A DNA stretch of 8,980 bases, taken from positions 368 through 9,347 of the forward strand of contig JAMCQY010000069.1 of the NCBI GenBank assembly GCA_023381945.1, read 5' to 3'. Each line of letters begins with the position of its first letter. The first letter of the stretch is position 1. This document shows, in pieces, positions 1-7,895 of the stretch. The stretch comes from Deltaproteobacteria bacterium (lineage in GTDB: Bacteria > Desulfobacterota > Desulfobaccia > Desulfobaccales > 0-14-0-80-60-11). The position numbers and the translations under genes were made by a program. The notes beneath the pieces are model-generated. The model made no database searches, was not told where the DNA came from, and worked only from the letters and a program-made list of their open reading frames with translations.

Positions 1-105
1 GGAGCGCCCCTGGACATAGTAGAGGTTGTCCAAGATGGCCTGGGCCAGATCATTCGGGTTCAACCCGGTGCGAATGTCTCGGTTTTGTGGAGAGTTGGAT
101 CGCAT
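1..105 (-). CDS. Alpha-glucan (glycogen/starch) phosphorylase, N-terminal fragment cut by the window edge
   Basis: Reading the minus strand from an ATG at 105-103 gives 35 open codons that run off the left edge. The visible end, LAQAILDNLYYVQGR, resembles the segment near the start of bacterial glycogen/maltodextrin phosphorylases, where an 'hLYYxQGK/R' stretch precedes the catalytic region. Such enzymes release glucose-1-phosphate from alpha-1,4-glucans in the cytoplasm using pyridoxal phosphate. A purine-rich AAGGGA lies about 9 nt before the ATG on that strand and serves as a ribosome binding site. Another ATG 8 bp upstream is out of frame. The catalytic domain and the PLP lysine are outside the window, so the family call rests on a short match recalled from memory. 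The gene diverges from the lipoprotein gene at 368 and is probably unrelated to the efflux cluster. Confidence 0.5.
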   Translation of the reverse strand, partial: MRSNSPQNRDIRTGLNPNDLAQAILDNLYYVQGRS

Positions 106-200
106 CGCCTCATTTCCCTTGCGGCTTATAGCTCTTTATGAAATCCCAGTTCTGCCGTTGAGCGCCAAAAGACGGGGCGCGGAGAAAATTTTTTTTTAAC

Positions 201-229
201 TTTACATGGAATCTGAAGGTGGATAAAGT
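201..229 (+). promoter_or_regulatory. Candidate sigma-70-type promoter for the lipoprotein/efflux cluster
   Basis: TTTACA (201-206, five of six matches to TTGACA) is followed after exactly 17 bp by TAAAGT (224-229, four of six matches to TATAAT). It lies in the AT-rich divergent intergenic region, about 140 bp before the first plus-strand start codon. In AT-rich DNA such matches arise easily by chance, so this is a weak prediction. Its -10 box lies inside the palindrome at 221-236, an arrangement expected for a repressor site. Confidence 0.25.
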
Positions 230-236
230 TTTATCC
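221..236. promoter_or_regulatory. Perfect palindrome, possible operator
   Basis: GGATAAA, a 2-bp centre (GT) and TTTATCC form a perfect 7+7 inverted repeat between the divergent genes. It overlaps the weak -10 candidate at 224-229. A dimeric regulator could bind here and control either the lipoprotein/efflux cluster or the divergent phosphorylase gene. No regulator gene is present in the window to pair with it, so the function is inferred only from symmetry and position. Confidence 0.25.
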
Positions 237-367
237 CAGCAAATAATTATAGCAAAAGAGTTTTACTTGTAATAAAGCTCATGATCTGAAAGTATTAAGC
301 GTTTCTTATGCAGGTGAGCAACATTGAGGCATTTGACCAGAACTAGTTGATTGAAGGAGAAAAATTA

Positions 368-1155
368 ATGCGCCTAAGGTCTTCCCTTCTGTTATCCGGG
401 ATCATTCTTTTCATTATCATCGCGTCCGGTTGCGCCTCGATGGATTCAGTGCAGTCTTCGCTGGACTCGCATCTGAAAGCCCCGCCTTCTCAGGGCGCCG
501 GTTTTGTGCCGATGCAGCAGATGACCAAGCGCTCCGACCTCCCCTTCAACAAGGCCTGGATCAAACAAGGGGTCAACTGGCGTTCAACTGGCGTCAATAC
601 CGGACCATTTATGTCGCTCCGGTGAATACCGATTACCTTATTCAGGCTGCCTGGTGGCAGCAGAGCATCCGCGCCGATCAGATGCGACAGGACGCCCGGA
701 ACATGGCGGCCTTCATGCGAAACCAATTCATCACCGCCTTTCGGAATGACCCGCAGCACCGCGTCCAGGTGGTCCCGGCCCCGGAGAGAGGCTCTCTAAC
801 CTTACAGTTGGCCCTTACGGAGTTGGTACCGAGCAAGGTATTGCTCAATGCCATAAAAATCGCCGGCCCCTATGGCTCAGGAGTGGCCGCGGCGGTATTG
901 GAACGGGGAGCGGAAGCCCAAAGTGCCGTGGCCTTTGAAGCCAGGGTCAGAGATTCCAACACCGGCGAGACGCTGGCCATGTTCGCCGACAAAGAATATG
1001 CCGTAGCCCGGCCCATCGACCTGAAGGGCTTCACGTGGTATGGCAACGCCCAGGATGTAGTCACGGACTGGTCCCACCAATTTGTCCAAATCGCCAACCG
1101 GCGGCCTGGAGAGATTGTCAAGCCTGCCAGTAATTTTAGTCTGATGCCATGGTAA
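368..1155 (+). pseudogene. Envelope lipoprotein (DUF3313-like), frameshifted by an 11-bp tandem duplication
   Basis: The gene starts at ATG 368, preceded by GAAGGAG about 8 nt upstream. The first 22 residues form a lipoprotein signal peptide: basic MRLR, a hydrophobic core, then the lipobox ASGC with Cys22. The frame runs correctly to V69-N70-W71-R72, then enters a second copy of the 11-mer TCAACTGGCGT (573-583 and 584-594) and stops at 623-625. Downstream coding resumes in another frame from about 595 to the TAA at 1153-1155. Deleting one copy joins '..KQGVNWR' to 'QYRTIYVAPVNTDYL' seamlessly and gives 258 residues. The layout (GF..., LPF..W, then Y..IYVAPVN) resembles DUF3313-type lipoproteins of unknown function. 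The ATG at 430 that opens the downstream frame is internal and is not a real start. The gene lies 87 bp upstream of the outer-membrane efflux gene, so it may have been an accessory of that system. As read, the product is a truncated 85-residue lipoprotein, unless the duplication reverts or is a sequencing or assembly error. Confidence 0.7.
573..594 (+). repeat. 11-bp exact tandem duplication (2 copies) causing the frameshift
   Basis: TCAACTGGCGT occurs twice back to back (573-583, 584-594), with no mismatch and no third partial copy beyond it. The unit length is not a multiple of three, so the reading frame of the surrounding lipoprotein gene is lost. With a single copy, the flanking frames fuse into one uninterrupted protein. 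Confidence 0.9.
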
Positions 1156-1242
1156 GAGTAGATAAGCATGAAAATCTAATGCCCTTTCGGTAATTTACAG
1201 AACCTAGCAATTAGACACGTGGCAGGCCGTGGACGGAATCGA

Positions 1243-2817
1243 ATGAGCTATAACAAATTTAGTGGAATTTTGCTGGTTGCCCTCTTCCTGGCCTCGGGGT
1301 GTGTCAAGGTGGGGCCGGATTTCGTGAAACCTGAGGCCGACAGCATGCCCCGGTGGCTGGAGGCCTCGGGATACAAGCAGGTAACCACCAAGGCCGATGA
1401 TTACCGGGACTGGTGGCGGTCCTTCAACGACCCGGTCCTCGATAAGCTCATCGGCAACGCCTACCAGCAAAACCTGACCTTGCGCATTGCCGGAGTGCGG
1501 GTCCTGGCAGCCCGGGCCCAATTGGGCATCGCAGTTGGCGAACTGTATCCGCAAAGCCAACAAGCCAAAGGTTCACTCCAAAAAGAGCGTCTCAGTGAAA
1601 CGAGTCCATTAGTCGCACCAGGGTCGCCGGTCAATTTCTGGGCCTCCCAGGTCGGGGTGAGCGCCAATTGGGAAATCGACTTCTGGGGCAAGTTTCGCCG
1701 GGCCGTCGAGTCCGCTGATGCCAGCCTCATGGCCGCAGTGGCCGATTATGACAACGCCCTGGTCAGCCTCACCGGTGACGTGGCCAACACTTACATTTCC
1801 TTGCGGACCCTGGAAAAGCGGCTGGTGATTGCCCGCCAGAATGTGGAGATTCAGAAGCGCAGTTTACAGATTGCCACGGCGCGCTGGAAAGGCGGCACCA
1901 CTTCGAAACGGGACGTGGAGCAGGCCCAGACCGTACTGGACGGCACCGAGGCCAGCATCCCTACTTTAGAAGCTCAATGGCGGCAGGCCCAGAACGCCCT
2001 CAGTGTGCTTATGGGCATGCCGCCCACTGATTTAAAGGAGTTTCTGGGGAAAAAATCGGAAATTCCCTCCCCGCCGCTCCAGGTGGCCGTCGGCATTCCG
2101 GCGGATTTGCTTCGCCGCCGGCCGGATATCCGCAGTGCCGAGTATCGGGCCGCCGCCCAAAGCGCCCAGATTGGCGTGGCCAAAGCCAATCTTTACCCGG
2201 CTTTCTCCTTGAGCGGCACCTTCGGGCTCCAGGCTGCCGATGTGCCGCCCTTTGTCCTGAGTAATATGTTCGACTGGCGCAGCCGCACCGGCACCTTCGG
2301 GCCGGCCTTCCAATGGAATCTCTTTAATTACGGCCAGATCACCAACCAGGTGCGATTCCAGGACGCCCGCCTCCAGGAATTGCTCATCACTTATCAGAAC
2401 ACCGTGCTCCAGGCCCAGCAAGAGGTGGAGAATGCCTTGATCGGGTTCTTAAAGGCGCAGCAGCGGGCTCAGAAATTGGTGGGAGCCACCAATGCTGCGC
2501 AGCGGTCCGTCGATCTGGCCACGCTGCAATATCGCCAGGGGATCACGGATTTCACCACGGTGCTCACGGCCGAGCAAAACCTCCTGATTTACCAGGACAG
2601 TCTCGCCAGCACCTTGGGAGACATCTCCAGCAACCTGGTGGCGATGTACCGGGCCATGGGCGGCGGCTGGCAGCTCCGGGAGGGCCAGGATGTCGTGCCG
2701 GACTCCGTCAAAGAAGCCATGGCCAAACGCACCAATTGGGGCAAACTGCTGACCCCGGTGGCCCTGCCGCCGGCCCCGGAGCAAGCCAAGTCTGATATCC
2801 GGCTGCCGCAATGGTAA
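1243..2817 (+). CDS. Outer-membrane efflux lipoprotein of an RND pump (OprM/NodT type)
   Basis: This 524-residue protein is the outer-membrane channel of a tripartite efflux system. The signal peptide ends in the lipobox ASGC (Cys20). It is followed by VGPDFVKPEAD (about 23-33), the usual N-terminal signature of NodT/OprM lipoproteins, and by WWRSFNDPVLDKLI (57-70). Two outer-membrane-efflux repeats follow. The first includes WEIDFWGKFRRAVESA (143-158). The second includes RRRPDIRSAEYRAAA (291-305) with ANLYPAFSLSG, then FGPAFQWNLFNYGQI (352-366). Length is slightly above the usual 460-490 because of a proline-rich C-terminal tail after about residue 480. ATG 1243 is preferred over GTG 1219 because it places the signal peptide at the N-terminus; its ribosome binding site is weak. 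The channel should trimerise in the outer membrane and dock to the MFP/RND pair encoded at 3282-7642. The gene order (channel first) differs from the common MFP-RND-OMF order. Confidence 0.93.
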   Translation: MSYNKFSGILLVALFLASGCVKVGPDFVKPEADSMPRWLEASGYKQVTTKADDYRDWWRSFNDPVLDKLIGNAYQQNLTLRIAGVRVLAARAQLGIAVGELYPQSQQAKGSLQKERLSETSPLVAPGSPVNFWASQVGVSANWEIDFWGKFRRAVESADASLMAAVADYDNALVSLTGDVANTYISLRTLEKRLVIARQNVEIQKRSLQIATARWKGGTTSKRDVEQAQTVLDGTEASIPTLEAQWRQAQNALSVLMGMPPTDLKEFLGKKSEIPSPPLQVAVGIPADLLRRRPDIRSAEYRAAAQSAQIGVAKANLYPAFSLSGTFGLQAADVPPFVLSNMFDWRSRTGTFGPAFQWNLFNYGQITNQVRFQDARLQELLITYQNTVLQAQQEVENALIGFLKAQQRAQKLVGATNAAQRSVDLATLQYRQGITDFTTVLTAEQNLLIYQDSLASTLGDISSNLVAMYRAMGGGWQLREGQDVVPDSVKEAMAKRTNWGKLLTPVALPPAPEQAKSDIRLPQW

Positions 2818-3233
2818 GCTTTAAATATTTTCCCAAAATGGGGCTTCGAAAAAGCCTAACCAGTTCAGTAGGGCTTGTTATTATTGGAGGCAAAATAAAA
2901 AACTATTGGTGTAAGTTTTTAATTGATAAAGTGGTAGATCGATTTCCAGACCTTTTTCCTGTGACAGATGAAGCAGTGAATTGTCGGAACCATTATGTTC
3001 ATGGCAGCCCTCCTAGTTTTGATTATAGAGACTATAGCAGTGGATTTGATGCTATCACTTTCTTTACTGATACATTGGAATTTGTTTTCGCCGCATCAGA
3101 TTTAATTGAGGCAGGAGGGGATGTTAAAGGTTGGTGTGAAATTCCCACTTCGATGTCCCACCCATTTGGCAGCTATCGAGTGTGTTACGCAGATAATCTT
3201 CGTAAGTTAAAATCTCGTTTAGCAAAACATTGA
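2811..3233 (+). CDS. Probable remnant of a HEPN-domain protein (C-terminal fragment)
   Basis: This open frame of 140 codons begins at an ATG overlapping the end of the efflux channel gene by 7 bp and has no clear ribosome binding site of its own. The first 25 or so residues look unlike a normal N-terminus. From about residue 35 the sequence becomes protein-like: FLIDKVVDRFPDL, then CRNHYVHG, then FFTDTLEFVFAASDLIEAG and a terminal HPFGSYR...LKSRLAKH. R59-N-x-x-x-H64 (2985-3002) fits the R-x4-6-H motif of HEPN ribonuclease-type domains, and the helical segment after it resembles the end of HEPN-containing (ApeA-like) proteins as I remember them. The expected N-terminal domain is absent. The composition is sharply AT-rich: 16 of 60 bases are G/C at 2881-2940 against 45 of 60 at 2641-2700. 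I read it as a horizontally acquired, truncated gene lodged in the efflux operon. Whether it is translated, for instance by coupling to the upstream stop, is unknown. Confidence 0.45.
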   Translation: MVSFKYFPKMGLRKSLTSSVGLVIIGGKIKNYWCKFLIDKVVDRFPDLFPVTDEAVNCRNHYVHGSPPSFDYRDYSSGFDAITFFTDTLEFVFAASDLIEAGGDVKGWCEIPTSMSHPFGSYRVCYADNLRKLKSRLAKH

Positions 3234-3281
3234 TCGGCAAAATTGAATTAAAGAGGAAACTGACCCAAAGGAATTCAAACC

Positions 3282-4490
3282 ATGGTTGATAGAGAGATAA
3301 GCAAAATCCGCCGCAGCCTTCCGGCAGCGCTCCTCGCGGTGGCGTTATTAGTCCTGGTTATGGCCTGCGGCGACCGCAACGTCTATGCGCCGCCGCCGCC
3401 CCCCAAAGTGACGGTAAGTCAGCCCCTTAGAAAGCAAGTGACCGATTACCTGGAATTCACCGGCAACGCCGTGGCTTATAACACTGTGCCGCTCAAAGCC
3501 CGGGTGGAAGGCTTCCTGGAAAAGGTCCTGTTCAAAGACGGCGACCAGGTGAAAAAGGGCCAGCCGCTCTTCATCATTCAACAAGAACAGTATCAAGCCC
3601 AACTGCAGAAGGCCGAAGCGCAGGTATTGGCAGAAAAGGCCCAACTGGAGCATGCCCAAACCGAATTTGCCCGGTACTCCGGGCTGGTGAAGCAGGATGC
3701 CGCGGCCCAAACCGACGTGGACCGCTGGCACTACGAGCGGGACTCTCGACTGGCAGGGCTCAAGGCCGCTCAGGCCCAGGTTATCCTGGCCAAACTCAAT
3801 CTGAGCTATACCAGGATCGTCGCGCCTTTTAACGGCCGTATGGGCCGCCATCTCAAGGACCCCGGCACCCTGGTGGGCGGCCTCGACCCCACCCTGCTCG
3901 CCGAGATCAACCAGATCGATCCCATCTATATCTATTTCAATATTAATGAGCAAGACTTGCTAAAGGTCAGGGGCAAGAATCCCAAGCCGGCGGAGGAAGC
4001 CCAGAATGGCAAGCACCCGGTGCGCGTCGGCCTGGCCGATGAGCCCGAATATCCCCATAAGGGTTACCTCGATTTTGCCGGCATCTCCCTCAATGCCACC
4101 ACCGGCACTCTGCAATTGCGGGCCATCGTCCCCAATCCTGATACCGTCATCCTGCCGGGCATGTTCGCCCGCGTAAAAGCGCCGCTGGACGAGAAAAGAG
4201 AGGCCTTGTTGGTCCCGGATGTGGCCATTGCTTATGATCAGATGGGTCCCTTTGTCCGCCTGGTTAATGACAAGAACATCGTGGAGCGCCGTCCGGTGAA
4301 ACTCGGCGTTTTGGATGGAAAAGACCGTGTTGTCACGGAAGGCCTGAAAGGGGGGGAGTGGGTGGTGGTTTCCGGCCTGTTGCGGGCCATCCCCGGACGG
4401 CAGGTGACCCCTGAAAAAAGCACCGGCCACACCGGGACCGAAGGGGCCAAAACTCCTGGCAAGCCCAATCCCAAGAAGGCTGCCTCATGA
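3282..4490 (+). CDS. RND efflux periplasmic adaptor (membrane-fusion lipoprotein, AcrA/MexA type)
   Basis: This 402-residue adaptor links the inner-membrane RND transporter to the outer-membrane channel. A basic N-terminus and hydrophobic segment (about 13-28) end in VMAC, a slightly atypical lipobox with Met at -2; Cys29 is the predicted lipid anchor. A PPPPP stretch (37-41) follows. The two halves of the lipoyl-like beta domain are at about 67-100 (LKARVEGFLEKV, DGDQVKKGQPLF) and 172-205 (LSYTRIVAPFNGRMGR), flanking an Ala/Gln/Glu-rich coiled-coil hairpin (about 101-170). The beta-barrel (about 214-300, ending LPGMFARVKAP) and membrane-proximal domain (about 305-375, LLVPDVAI...) come next, then a Lys/Pro-rich tail. 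ATG 3282 has AAAGGA 9 nt upstream. A 48-bp spacer separates it from the HEPN-like fragment, and its stop overlaps the RND start by 4 bp (ATGA), indicating translational coupling. Confidence 0.95.
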   Translation: MVDREISKIRRSLPAALLAVALLVLVMACGDRNVYAPPPPPKVTVSQPLRKQVTDYLEFTGNAVAYNTVPLKARVEGFLEKVLFKDGDQVKKGQPLFIIQQEQYQAQLQKAEAQVLAEKAQLEHAQTEFARYSGLVKQDAAAQTDVDRWHYERDSRLAGLKAAQAQVILAKLNLSYTRIVAPFNGRMGRHLKDPGTLVGGLDPTLLAEINQIDPIYIYFNINEQDLLKVRGKNPKPAEEAQNGKHPVRVGLADEPEYPHKGYLDFAGISLNATTGTLQLRAIVPNPDTVILPGMFARVKAPLDEKREALLVPDVAIAYDQMGPFVRLVNDKNIVERRPVKLGVLDGKDRVVTEGLKGGEWVVVSGLLRAIPGRQVTPEKSTGHTGTEGAKTPGKPNPKKAAS

Positions 4491-7400
4491 TCTCCAATTT
4501 TTTCATAGAACGCCCCATCTTCGCCAACGTGATCGCCATCGTAACCATCATTCTTGGCGTGGTTTGCCTGTATAAGCTGCCGGTGTCGCAGTATCCCGAG
4601 ATTGTTCCACCCACGATTCAGGTGACCACGATGTATCCGGGCGCCAGCGCAGAAGTCATCGCCACCACCGTGGGCATCCCCATCGAGCAGGCGGTAAACG
4701 GGGTCAAAAACTCTTTGTACATGAATTCCACCAGCGGCAGCGACGGCAGTTACTGTTTAACCGTCACCTTCGCGGTGGGCACCGATCTCGATACCTCCCT
4801 GGCCCTGGTGCAGAATTGCGTCAACGGCGCTTTATCCCTGCTGCCTGAAACTGTTCAGGCCCAAGGCGTCTCCGTGAAGCAGGTCTCCACTAATATCCTC
4901 CAGGTGGTCAGCCTGTACTCGGACGATGAGCGCTTTGATGAGACCTACCTGTCCAATTATGCCATGATCAACCTGCAATACCCCCTGGCCCGTCTCCCCG
5001 GGGTCGGCCAGGTCAAGGTCATCGGCGCCGGTTCTTACAGCATGCGCGTCTGGCTGGACCCCAACAAGCTGCAATACTACCAGTTGACTACGATGGACGT
5101 GGTTAACGCCATCCAGCAGCAAAACGTCCAGGTGGTGGCCGGCAAACTCGGCGGGCCGCCGATGCCGGCTACGCAGGATTTTCAGTTCACCATCAACGCC
5201 TTGGGCAGACTCTCGGATGTCAAACAGTTCGAAGAGATCATTATCAAAACGGCACGCGGTAGCGAGGCTGAGGCCGCCCAGATCGTCCGCGTGAAGGACC
5301 TGGCCCGGGTGGAACTTAGCCAGCAGATGTACAGCAATTTTGCCGGACTCAGCGGCCACCAGGCGGCCCATATCCTGATCTATTCTCAGCCCGGCGCCAA
5401 CGCCATCAATGTCGGGCAGAGCGTGCGGAAAGCCATGGCGGAGATGAGCAAGGATTTTCCGGAGGGGCTGAAATTCGGCATTTATTACGATACCACAGAG
5501 TTTATCAGCCAGGCCATCGATGCGGTGTACCACACTCTCTACGAAGCCGGCATCCTGGTGCTTATCGTCATCATGGTTTTCCTCCAGAACTGGCGCGCCA
5601 CTCTGGTGCCGGCCACCACCGTGCCGGTGACCATCATCGGCGCCTTTGCCGCCATGGCCCTGCTCGGTTTCACGGTCAACCTGATGACCCTGTTCGCCCT
5701 GATTCTGGCCATCGGCATTGTGGTGGACGATGCCATCGTCATTGTCGAAAATGCTTCGCATTATATTGAGGTGGGGCTTTCCCCCCACGATGCCGCGGTC
5801 AAGGCCATGAGCGAAATGACCGGCCCGGTGATGGGCATCACCCTGGTGCTCACTTCGGTGTTTCTGCCGGCCGCCTTCATGCCGGGCATCACCGGCCAGC
5901 TCTTTCGCCAGTTCGCCCTGGTGATCGCCGCCACTGCCATCATCAGCGCCCTGAACGCCTTGACCCTCAAGCCGGCCCAGTGCGCGCTCTATCTGCGCCC
6001 CAAGGATCCGAATAAGCAGCCCAACGCCTTCTATCGCGGCTTCAACCGGGTCTACGGGGTAGTGGAACAGGCTTATGTCGCCTTGGTGCGTTGGATGGTG
6101 GAGCGTCCCGGGCTCATGGCCCTGGTCTTTTTTCTGATTATCGGCCTGGGCGGCTGGCTTTTCGCCGCGCATCCCACCGGCTTTCTGCCCGAGGAAGACC
6201 AGGGCTATGCCATTGTCGTAGGCATCCTGCCAGAAGGAGCCTCGCAACAGCGGGTTCGGGAGGCTTCCCGCAGAGTCGATGCGCTGGTCCGTAAGACTCC
6301 AGGGGTTTCTTCCTGGGTGACCATCGGCGGCCTGTCCATGCTGGACGCCGCCAACGTCTCCACGATGTTCAGCACCTTTGTCACCTATGAGCCGTATGAC
6401 AAGCGCGGCCCTGCCTTGAGTCAGGAGCATATTATCGCGAACCTGACCAAAAAACTGCACGGCTTGCAAGAAGCGGAGTTTGCCGTGTTGGTGCCGCCGC
6501 CCATCAGCGGTCTGGGACAAAGCGGCGGCTTTCAGATGATGGTGGAGGACCGGCGCGGGCTGGGGCTGTCTGAACTGGATGCCGGCAGCATGGAACTTAT
6601 CCGGGCGGCCCACGCCCAGTCCAGCCTGCAGGGGGTTACCACCTCCTTCAGCGCCCGCAGCCCTCAGCTTTATCTGGATATCGACCGGACCAAGGCGCAG
6701 TCCCTGGGGATTCCGTTAAATAACGTCTTCAACACGCTCCAGGCCTATCTGGGTTCGGCTTACGTCAATCTGTTCAACAAGTTCAACCAGTCCTACCAGG
6801 TTTACGTGCAGGCCGCCGCCCCCTATCGCCTGAACACCGAGGACATCAAAGCCCTCTACGTCCGCAATAATAAAGGCGAAATGGTGCCGCTGGGCACCCT
6901 CTTGGATATCAAGCGCATGCTGGGCTCCGAATTGGTTACCCGTTATAATCTCTATCCTGCGGTGCCGGTGTTCGGGGCTGCCGCCCCGGGCTTCAGCTCC
7001 GGGCAGGCCCTGAATCTCATGGAGCAGGTGGCCAAAAATAACCTGCCTGCAGGCATCTCTTATGACTGGACGGCCACCGCCTACCAGGAAAAGCAAGTGG
7101 GCAATCAGGCCTATTTCATTTATGCCCTGGCCATCATCCTGGTCTTCCTGGTCCTGGCCGCCCAATACGAAAGTTGGACCAACCCCGCCGCGGTCATCCT
7201 CGTGGTGCCCATCGCCCTGGTGGGGGTCATCCTGGGCCTCATCTCCCGGGGCTTCGACAATAACCTCTACACCCAGGTGGGCCTGGTGCTGATGATCGCC
7301 CTGGCCAGCAAGAACGCCATCCTGGTGGTGGAGTTCGCCCGTGAGCTGCACGCCGAGGGCATGTCCATCGCTGACGCCGCGGTGGAGGCCACCCGCCGCC

Positions 7401-7642
7401 GTTTCCGCCCCATAGTCATGACCTCTTTCGCCTTCATACTCGGGGTAGTGCCACTGATGAAGGCCAGCGGCGCCGGGGCCGCCAGCCAGCAGGCCATCGG
7501 CACGGTAGTCTTCGGGGGCATGCTCTCCTCCACCCTGCTCGCCATCCCCTTTGTGCCGGTGTTCTATGTCATCACCCAGAGCCTGAGCGAACGGCGCCAA
7601 AAGTCCGCAGCCACCGCGGCGGCCAAACAATTGGAGAAATAA
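4487..7642 (+). CDS. RND multidrug efflux transporter, HAE1/AcrB family
   Basis: This 1051-residue, full-length inner-membrane proton/drug antiporter belongs to the hydrophobe/amphiphile efflux-1 class. The N-terminus MISNFFIERPIFANV leads into TM1. A first periplasmic loop (about 30-340) contains the porter subdomains. The TM2-TM6 block (about 340-500) carries the proton-relay pair D414-D415 in IGIVVDDAIVIVEN. After a cytoplasmic linker, TM7 (about 540-560) precedes a second periplasmic loop (about 561-870). TM8-TM12 (about 871-1030) contain K942 in ALASKNAILVVEFA, and R974 and T979 in RFRPIVMTSFAFILG; these correspond to AcrB D407/D408, K940, R971 and T978. All relay residues are present, so the pump should be functional. 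Substrates cannot be read from sequence, but this family exports lipophilic drugs, dyes, detergents or solvents. The gene shares an ATGA overlap with the adaptor gene. Its codon choice is strongly G/C at third positions, which also produces a long meaningless antisense frame. Confidence 0.97.
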   Translation: MISNFFIERPIFANVIAIVTIILGVVCLYKLPVSQYPEIVPPTIQVTTMYPGASAEVIATTVGIPIEQAVNGVKNSLYMNSTSGSDGSYCLTVTFAVGTDLDTSLALVQNCVNGALSLLPETVQAQGVSVKQVSTNILQVVSLYSDDERFDETYLSNYAMINLQYPLARLPGVGQVKVIGAGSYSMRVWLDPNKLQYYQLTTMDVVNAIQQQNVQVVAGKLGGPPMPATQDFQFTINALGRLSDVKQFEEIIIKTARGSEAEAAQIVRVKDLARVELSQQMYSNFAGLSGHQAAHILIYSQPGANAINVGQSVRKAMAEMSKDFPEGLKFGIYYDTTEFISQAIDAVYHTLYEAGILVLIVIMVFLQNWRATLVPATTVPVTIIGAFAAMALLGFTVNLMTLFALILAIGIVVDDAIVIVENASHYIEVGLSPHDAAVKAMSEMTGPVMGITLVLTSVFLPAAFMPGITGQLFRQFALVIAATAIISALNALTLKPAQCALYLRPKDPNKQPNAFYRGFNRVYGVVEQAYVALVRWMVERPGLMALVFFLIIGLGGWLFAAHPTGFLPEEDQGYAIVVGILPEGASQQRVREASRRVDALVRKTPGVSSWVTIGGLSMLDAANVSTMFSTFVTYEPYDKRGPALSQEHIIANLTKKLHGLQEAEFAVLVPPPISGLGQSGGFQMMVEDRRGLGLSELDAGSMELIRAAHAQSSLQGVTTSFSARSPQLYLDIDRTKAQSLGIPLNNVFNTLQAYLGSAYVNLFNKFNQSYQVYVQAAAPYRLNTEDIKALYVRNNKGEMVPLGTLLDIKRMLGSELVTRYNLYPAVPVFGAAAPGFSSGQALNLMEQVAKNNLPAGISYDWTATAYQEKQVGNQAYFIYALAIILVFLVLAAQYESWTNPAAVILVVPIALVGVILGLISRGFDNNLYTQVGLVLMIALASKNAILVVEFARELHAEGMSIADAAVEATRRRFRPIVMTSFAFILGVVPLMKASGAGAASQQAIGTVVFGGMLSSTLLAIPFVPVFYVITQSLSERRQKSAATAAAKQLEK

Positions 7643-7650
7643 TACAAGTT

Positions 7651-7712
7651 GCCATGGTGCAGGAGCCCCTAACCTGGGAGAGTCGCTCCTTGGCCGAGCC
7701 TAATTCCTTTTT
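7651..7712 (+). terminator. Possible terminator hairpin after the RND gene
   Basis: AGGAGC (7661-7666) pairs with GCTCCT (7685-7690) around an 18-nt loop. GCCA (7651-7654) can extend the stem with TGGC (7691-7694) across a bulge. A CTTTTT run follows at 7707-7712, 12 nt after the stem. The long loop, the bulge and the gap to the T-run make this a poor intrinsic terminator. It lies 8 nt after the transporter stop codon and is the only hairpin of this kind before the next transcription unit. Confidence 0.3.
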
Positions 7713-7790
7713 GATCTGCACGACCCCATTTTTTATCGTAGGAATTTCCAACAAAATAATTATTCATTAATATCAATATGATAACCTGCT

Positions 7791-7806
7791 ACAGAGAATT
7801 CTCTGT
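7791..7806. promoter_or_regulatory. Perfect 16-bp palindrome, candidate enhancer-binding-protein site
   Basis: ACAGAGAATTCTCTGT is fully self-complementary over 16 bp. Its centre lies about 125 bp upstream of the transcription start predicted from the sigma-54 promoter at 7896-7911. That is within the usual distance for upstream activator sequences of bacterial enhancer-binding proteins acting through DNA looping. The activator is not encoded in the window. Confidence 0.45.
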
Positions 7807-7895
7807 GGATTTATCCGACAAAGATAATAAGGTCAACGATATTGGGGTTTAGCTAAATTTATAGTTAATTCCATTAGTTATATAATGACATAGAA

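Noticed and set aside
163..199. Possible intrinsic terminator (GCGCC...GGCGC followed by a run of T)
   Set aside because: The stem is only about 5 bp, and 8 unpaired bases separate it from the T-run. It also lies upstream of both divergent genes, where no transcript is expected to end.
430..1155. A separate 241-codon gene starting at ATG 430
   Set aside because: Its first 50 or so residues are an out-of-frame reading of the lipoprotein signal region. It becomes protein-like only after the 11-bp duplication, so it is the downstream part of the frameshifted gene.
1219..1242. Upstream GTG start for the outer-membrane channel gene
   Set aside because: Starting at 1219 would add eight charged residues before the signal peptide. 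ATG 1243 gives a normal lipoprotein signal with Cys20.
4832..6613. A 593-codon minus-strand open frame opposite the RND gene
   Set aside because: The sense strand encodes an RND transporter with all its motifs. The antisense frame is low-complexity, rich in His, Gly, Asp and Gln, as expected from the strong third-position G/C bias, and it resembles no family.
6716..7630. A 304-codon minus-strand open frame over the 3' part of the RND gene
   Set aside because: It is another shadow of G/C-biased codons, repetitive in His, Gly and Asp, with no ribosome binding site or recognisable domain.
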